Origin: Candidatus Rhabdochlamydia sp.
GTDB lineage: Bacteria; Chlamydiota; Chlamydiia; Chlamydiales; Rhabdochlamydiaceae
DNA length: 8,285 nucleotides
NCBI GenBank assembly: GCA_030043495.1
Contig: JASHXO010000192.1
Location: 1 to 8,285 of the forward strand
Direction of reading: 5' to 3'
The notes under the pieces are model-generated. The model did not search any database. It was given only the letters and a program-made list of their open reading frames with translations, and was not told the origin of the DNA. The translations under genes and the position numbers were made by a program. This document shows positions 5,859 through 8,285 of this stretch, one piece after another (within the stretch, counting starts at the first letter, position 1; the number at the start of each line of letters is the position of its first letter).

Positions 5859-8285
5859 GACATTTTTAATTTTTTTAGTTCTTTTTTCAAACGTTCGGCA
5901 AATTCAATTTCTTTTTTTGACGCCTTTGCACAGTGGTAGTACAGAGTAAGCTGGCGGAATAGGGCGATCTTTTCCCAAGGAAAGGCCTGGGCGGTCCATC
6001 CTTTTTTATCTTCAATTTTCCCACGCAAGTAATAACTGAGCAGCATTGTTGTTGGAGGATGTGGCAAGTCGATCGAACCGCTAAAATGGGAATGGGCAAT
6101 CTTTTCTCCTTCTTCATGAAGCAAATAACACCCCATTGGGATGAAAAGGGGAGAATATTCATCGCTCAATATTTCTGGAGAATAAGTTTCGAGGAGGTCC
6201 TGAGCTTCTTTCCATTTTTCTTGCCTCAAGCAGGTTTCAATGTGTAGCGCATCGAGAAATGGCGTATGAGGGAAGAATTCAAAAAAGGGAAGCGATTCTT
6301 TACTCTTATCGTCGAGAAGTGCTCGATCAAAAAGGAAATAAGCACAGCGCATTTGCGCATTCGTTGGTGCGCCTGAAAATTGTTGAGAAAGGGCTTCGAA
6401 CGCAAAATGGATACCTTTTTGAAAATAAAGGAGTGCAATTTGGACAAGCGCTTCAGCTTGATCGTCTTCTAAAAAATGAAGGTTTTCTTCGACCCATTCT
6501 TTTTTGCCGATAAGAAGCAAGGCAAACATCGCATTGGCGATAATCTCGGAAGATGTGGAAGTTTCAATGATCTCGACAAGGGTGATCGGCTTTTGCAACC
6601 AAAAAGCAAGCTGGCAAATGAGATATTCTTGTTCGGATTCATTCAATAAAAAAATGGGAAGTTTTTCCAAATGCTTTTTTAAGCTCAATATCAGTTGCGC
6701 ATGATCTTGAGCGTGGAAAATTTTGGGGAGATAACGCATGGCAAGCAGGGCGAAATGATAGGCTGGGATTCTTTCGCGAGACGAGGTTTCATGAAGCCGG
6801 AAAATGATATGTTCGCGAATGAGGCGTAGCAAAGGATGTTTTGGATATTTCCGCATACACAGCTCTAAACACTTGATCTCTTCTTCGATTTCTTTTGAGG
6901 CTTTATAAACAAGGGATTTTCCAAGATACTCAAGCGGCGCCCCGAGAGTAAAGCGCAATTTGCTGAACTCATCGAGGGCAAGCAAGTAAAGGCGTTCTTT
7001 TTCCTTTTTTTTCTTCAACGTCGAAGCTTCTTCGATCAACGTGATTCCTGCTCGAAAAAGAGCTTCGCGCCCTTCGGCACGGCCGAGAAAAGAACTTGCA
7101 ATTCGACGGTATTCAAGAAGCGCTTTAGTATAATTTTTATTCGCTAAAAAAGCGTCGGGAATGGCCAGACAATTGACCATGACATTTTGGCTCCCGACAC
7201 TGACTTTCAAAGGATCGATCTCAAAGTCTGCATCGCGCGATACGAGGCCGATATGCGTACCCGCCAGAGGCGTATGGCTGATATAATGACAGGCTTTTTG
7301 GTGGTCGATAAAAAGAAAAAGATGGTTGTCGATCTTCTCTAGGCAAATCCCATGCCAAGCTTGATCATCGATTCGCGACTCGGGAACTGTCATCACTTCA
7401 ACGTCGCTATGAAAGAGACGGCAGCCTTTGCCGATCCAGACGCAATATCCGTCACTTAGTCCTTTTCTTTCTGGAGCCTCGGGGGTTCCTATGAGCAGTC
7501 CAACGCCTTGAGACTCACTGCCTAACTTGACCTGTGTTTCTACTTTGGTATTTCCCGAGAACGAGGCTTTTGAAATCATGAGATTGACCCATTCCATCAC
7601 CTCAGGAGAGCGGGTGATTGCAGTGTGGCGAGCAAAAAGGACATTCTCTTGAAATTCCCAGTCATCCGGTTGATCAATTTTAATCTCAGCGACGGGGATC
7701 CATTCGGGTTTCCCTTCAAGAAAACTTTTAAGCTCGGCAATGATCTCGTCGACGCTTTGAAAACGTTCACTAGACGCATAGTGAAGACAGTGCTTTGCAA
7801 TATCGGCAAGATGTTGGGGAATATCGCGATAGGGCGCCATTTCAGGAGGATCGACCAGCTTTTCTAAATGCATCGTCTTGCGATAGTTTTTCACAGAAGA
7901 GCGCTGAAAAGGAATGCGCAACGTCAAAAGCTGATATAAGATGACCCCTAAAGAATAGATATCTGTTGCTGCCTGCGAAGGCTCGCCCCGCACTCGCTCA
8001 GGTGCTATGTAATTCAAAGTTCCAGGGACTTTTCCCGGTCGCGTTAAATCTTTGTAAAGAGCTTGTCCTACGCTTTCTTCCTCATAAAATATTTCTGTTT
8101 TTCCGATAAAATCCGCCAATCCCCAATCGAGCAGAAGCACTTCGCCATATTTCCCAACAATGATGTTGTCAGGTTTAAGATCTCGGTGGACGATCCCTTT
8201 GGAATGCGTATATGCAATCGCTTCGCAGACAGCTAAAAAGATACGTGTCAATGCGAGGATGGAGGACCCAATAGGATGCTGGACC
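5855..8285 (-). CDS. pknD: PknD-type serine/threonine protein kinase, N-terminus beyond window edge
   Basis: A Hanks-type Ser/Thr kinase of the chlamydial PknD family; 809 residues are visible and the frame is open to the right edge (first whole codon ends at 8284). Counting from there: catalytic loop HRDLKPDN (33-40), metal-binding DWG in place of DFG (53-55), activation segment ending in NYIAPE (91-96), and DIYSLGVILYQLL (108-120). The catalytic Asp35, Asn40 and Asp53 are present, so the enzyme looks active. The Gly-rich loop and ATP-binding Lys lie outside. After the kinase (to about 192) comes a beta-rich region (about 210-365) resembling a concanavalin/LamG-like sandwich, with VNLMISKASFSGN and GYCVWIGKGCRLF, and then a long alpha-helical, TPR-like part from about 375 (NYTKALLEYRRIASSF) to the end. 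I see no obvious membrane helix. C. pneumoniae PknD is reported to phosphorylate the type III secretion protein CdsD. Estimated full length is near 930 residues, similar to Chlamydia PknD. It overlaps the Nudix gene by 4 bp. Confidence 0.93.
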   Translation of the reverse strand, partial: VQHPIGSSILALTRIFLAVCEAIAYTHSKGIVHRDLKPDNIIVGKYGEVLLLDWGLADFIGKTEIFYEEESVGQALYKDLTRPGKVPGTLNYIAPERVRGEPSQAATDIYSLGVILYQLLTLRIPFQRSSVKNYRKTMHLEKLVDPPEMAPYRDIPQHLADIAKHCLHYASSERFQSVDEIIAELKSFLEGKPEWIPVAEIKIDQPDDWEFQENVLFARHTAITRSPEVMEWVNLMISKASFSGNTKVETQVKLGSESQGVGLLIGTPEAPERKGLSDGYCVWIGKGCRLFHSDVEVMTVPESRIDDQAWHGICLEKIDNHLFLFIDHQKACHYISHTPLAGTHIGLVSRDADFEIDPLKVSVGSQNVMVNCLAIPDAFLANKNYTKALLEYRRIASSFLGRAEGREALFRAGITLIEEASTLKKKKEKERLYLLALDEFSKLRFTLGAPLEYLGKSLVYKASKEIEEEIKCLELCMRKYPKHPLLRLIREHIIFRLHETSSRERIPAYHFALLAMRYLPKIFHAQDHAQLILSLKKHLEKLPIFLLNESEQEYLICQLAFWLQKPITLVEIIETSTSSEIIANAMFALLLIGKKEWVEENLHFLEDDQAEALVQIALLYFQKGIHFAFEALSQQFSGAPTNAQMRCAYFLFDRALLDDKSKESLPFFEFFPHTPFLDALHIETCLRQEKWKEAQDLLETYSPEILSDEYSPLFIPMGCYLLHEEGEKIAHSHFSGSIDLPHPPTTMLLSYYLRGKIEDKKGWTAQAFPWEKIALFRQLTLYYHCAKASKKEIEFAERLKKELKKLKMS

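Overview
The window looks like chromosomal DNA from a Chlamydiae-phylum bacterium, most likely an amoeba-associated ("environmental") lineage rather than a Chlamydiaceae pathogen. The main evidence is a large PknD-type Ser/Thr kinase (kinase domain, then a beta-rich domain, then helical repeats) on the same strand as and close to valS. As I recall, pknD and valS are direct neighbours in Chlamydia trachomatis (CT301/CT302). Here a Nudix hydrolase gene and about 545 bp of non-coding DNA lie between them. Base composition is moderate (mid-40s % GC by eye), intergenic gaps are long, and recognisable Shine-Dalgarno sequences are rare. The genus cannot be fixed from the sequence alone.

Layout from left to right. 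(1) 1-558, minus strand: 5' part of a class I DAHP synthase gene (first step of the shikimate pathway), cut by the left window edge. (2) 559-958: a divergent non-coding region with a good TATAAT -10 box and a GAGG ribosome binding site just before the next gene. (3) 959-1681, plus strand: a 240-residue protein carrying the conserved domain of the eukaryotic opioid growth factor receptor (OGFr_N), with about 70 extra N-terminal residues. (4) 1682-1899: a convergent gap with three tandem hairpins. (5) 1900-4746, minus strand: valS, complete valyl-tRNA synthetase. (6) 4747-5291: non-coding, with a 22-bp-stem hairpin and a shorter near-perfect palindrome related to one in the convergent gap. (7) 5292-5858, minus strand: an ADP-ribose-pyrophosphatase-like Nudix hydrolase, overlapping by 4 bp the end of (8) pknD, 5855-8285, minus strand, whose N-terminal kinase lobe lies beyond the right edge.

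How the genes relate: pknD and the Nudix gene overlap as ATGA and are probably co-transcribed and translationally coupled. valS, downstream on the same strand, is separated by a long structured spacer and may have its own promoter. The OGFr-domain gene is a single-gene plus-strand unit facing valS and is the clearest accessory-type gene here. No tRNA, rRNA, CRISPR array, insertion sequence or complete mobile element is visible. The most unusual features are the eukaryote-type OGFr domain protein, the kinase-Nudix coupling, and the family of short perfect palindromes in the intergenic spaces.
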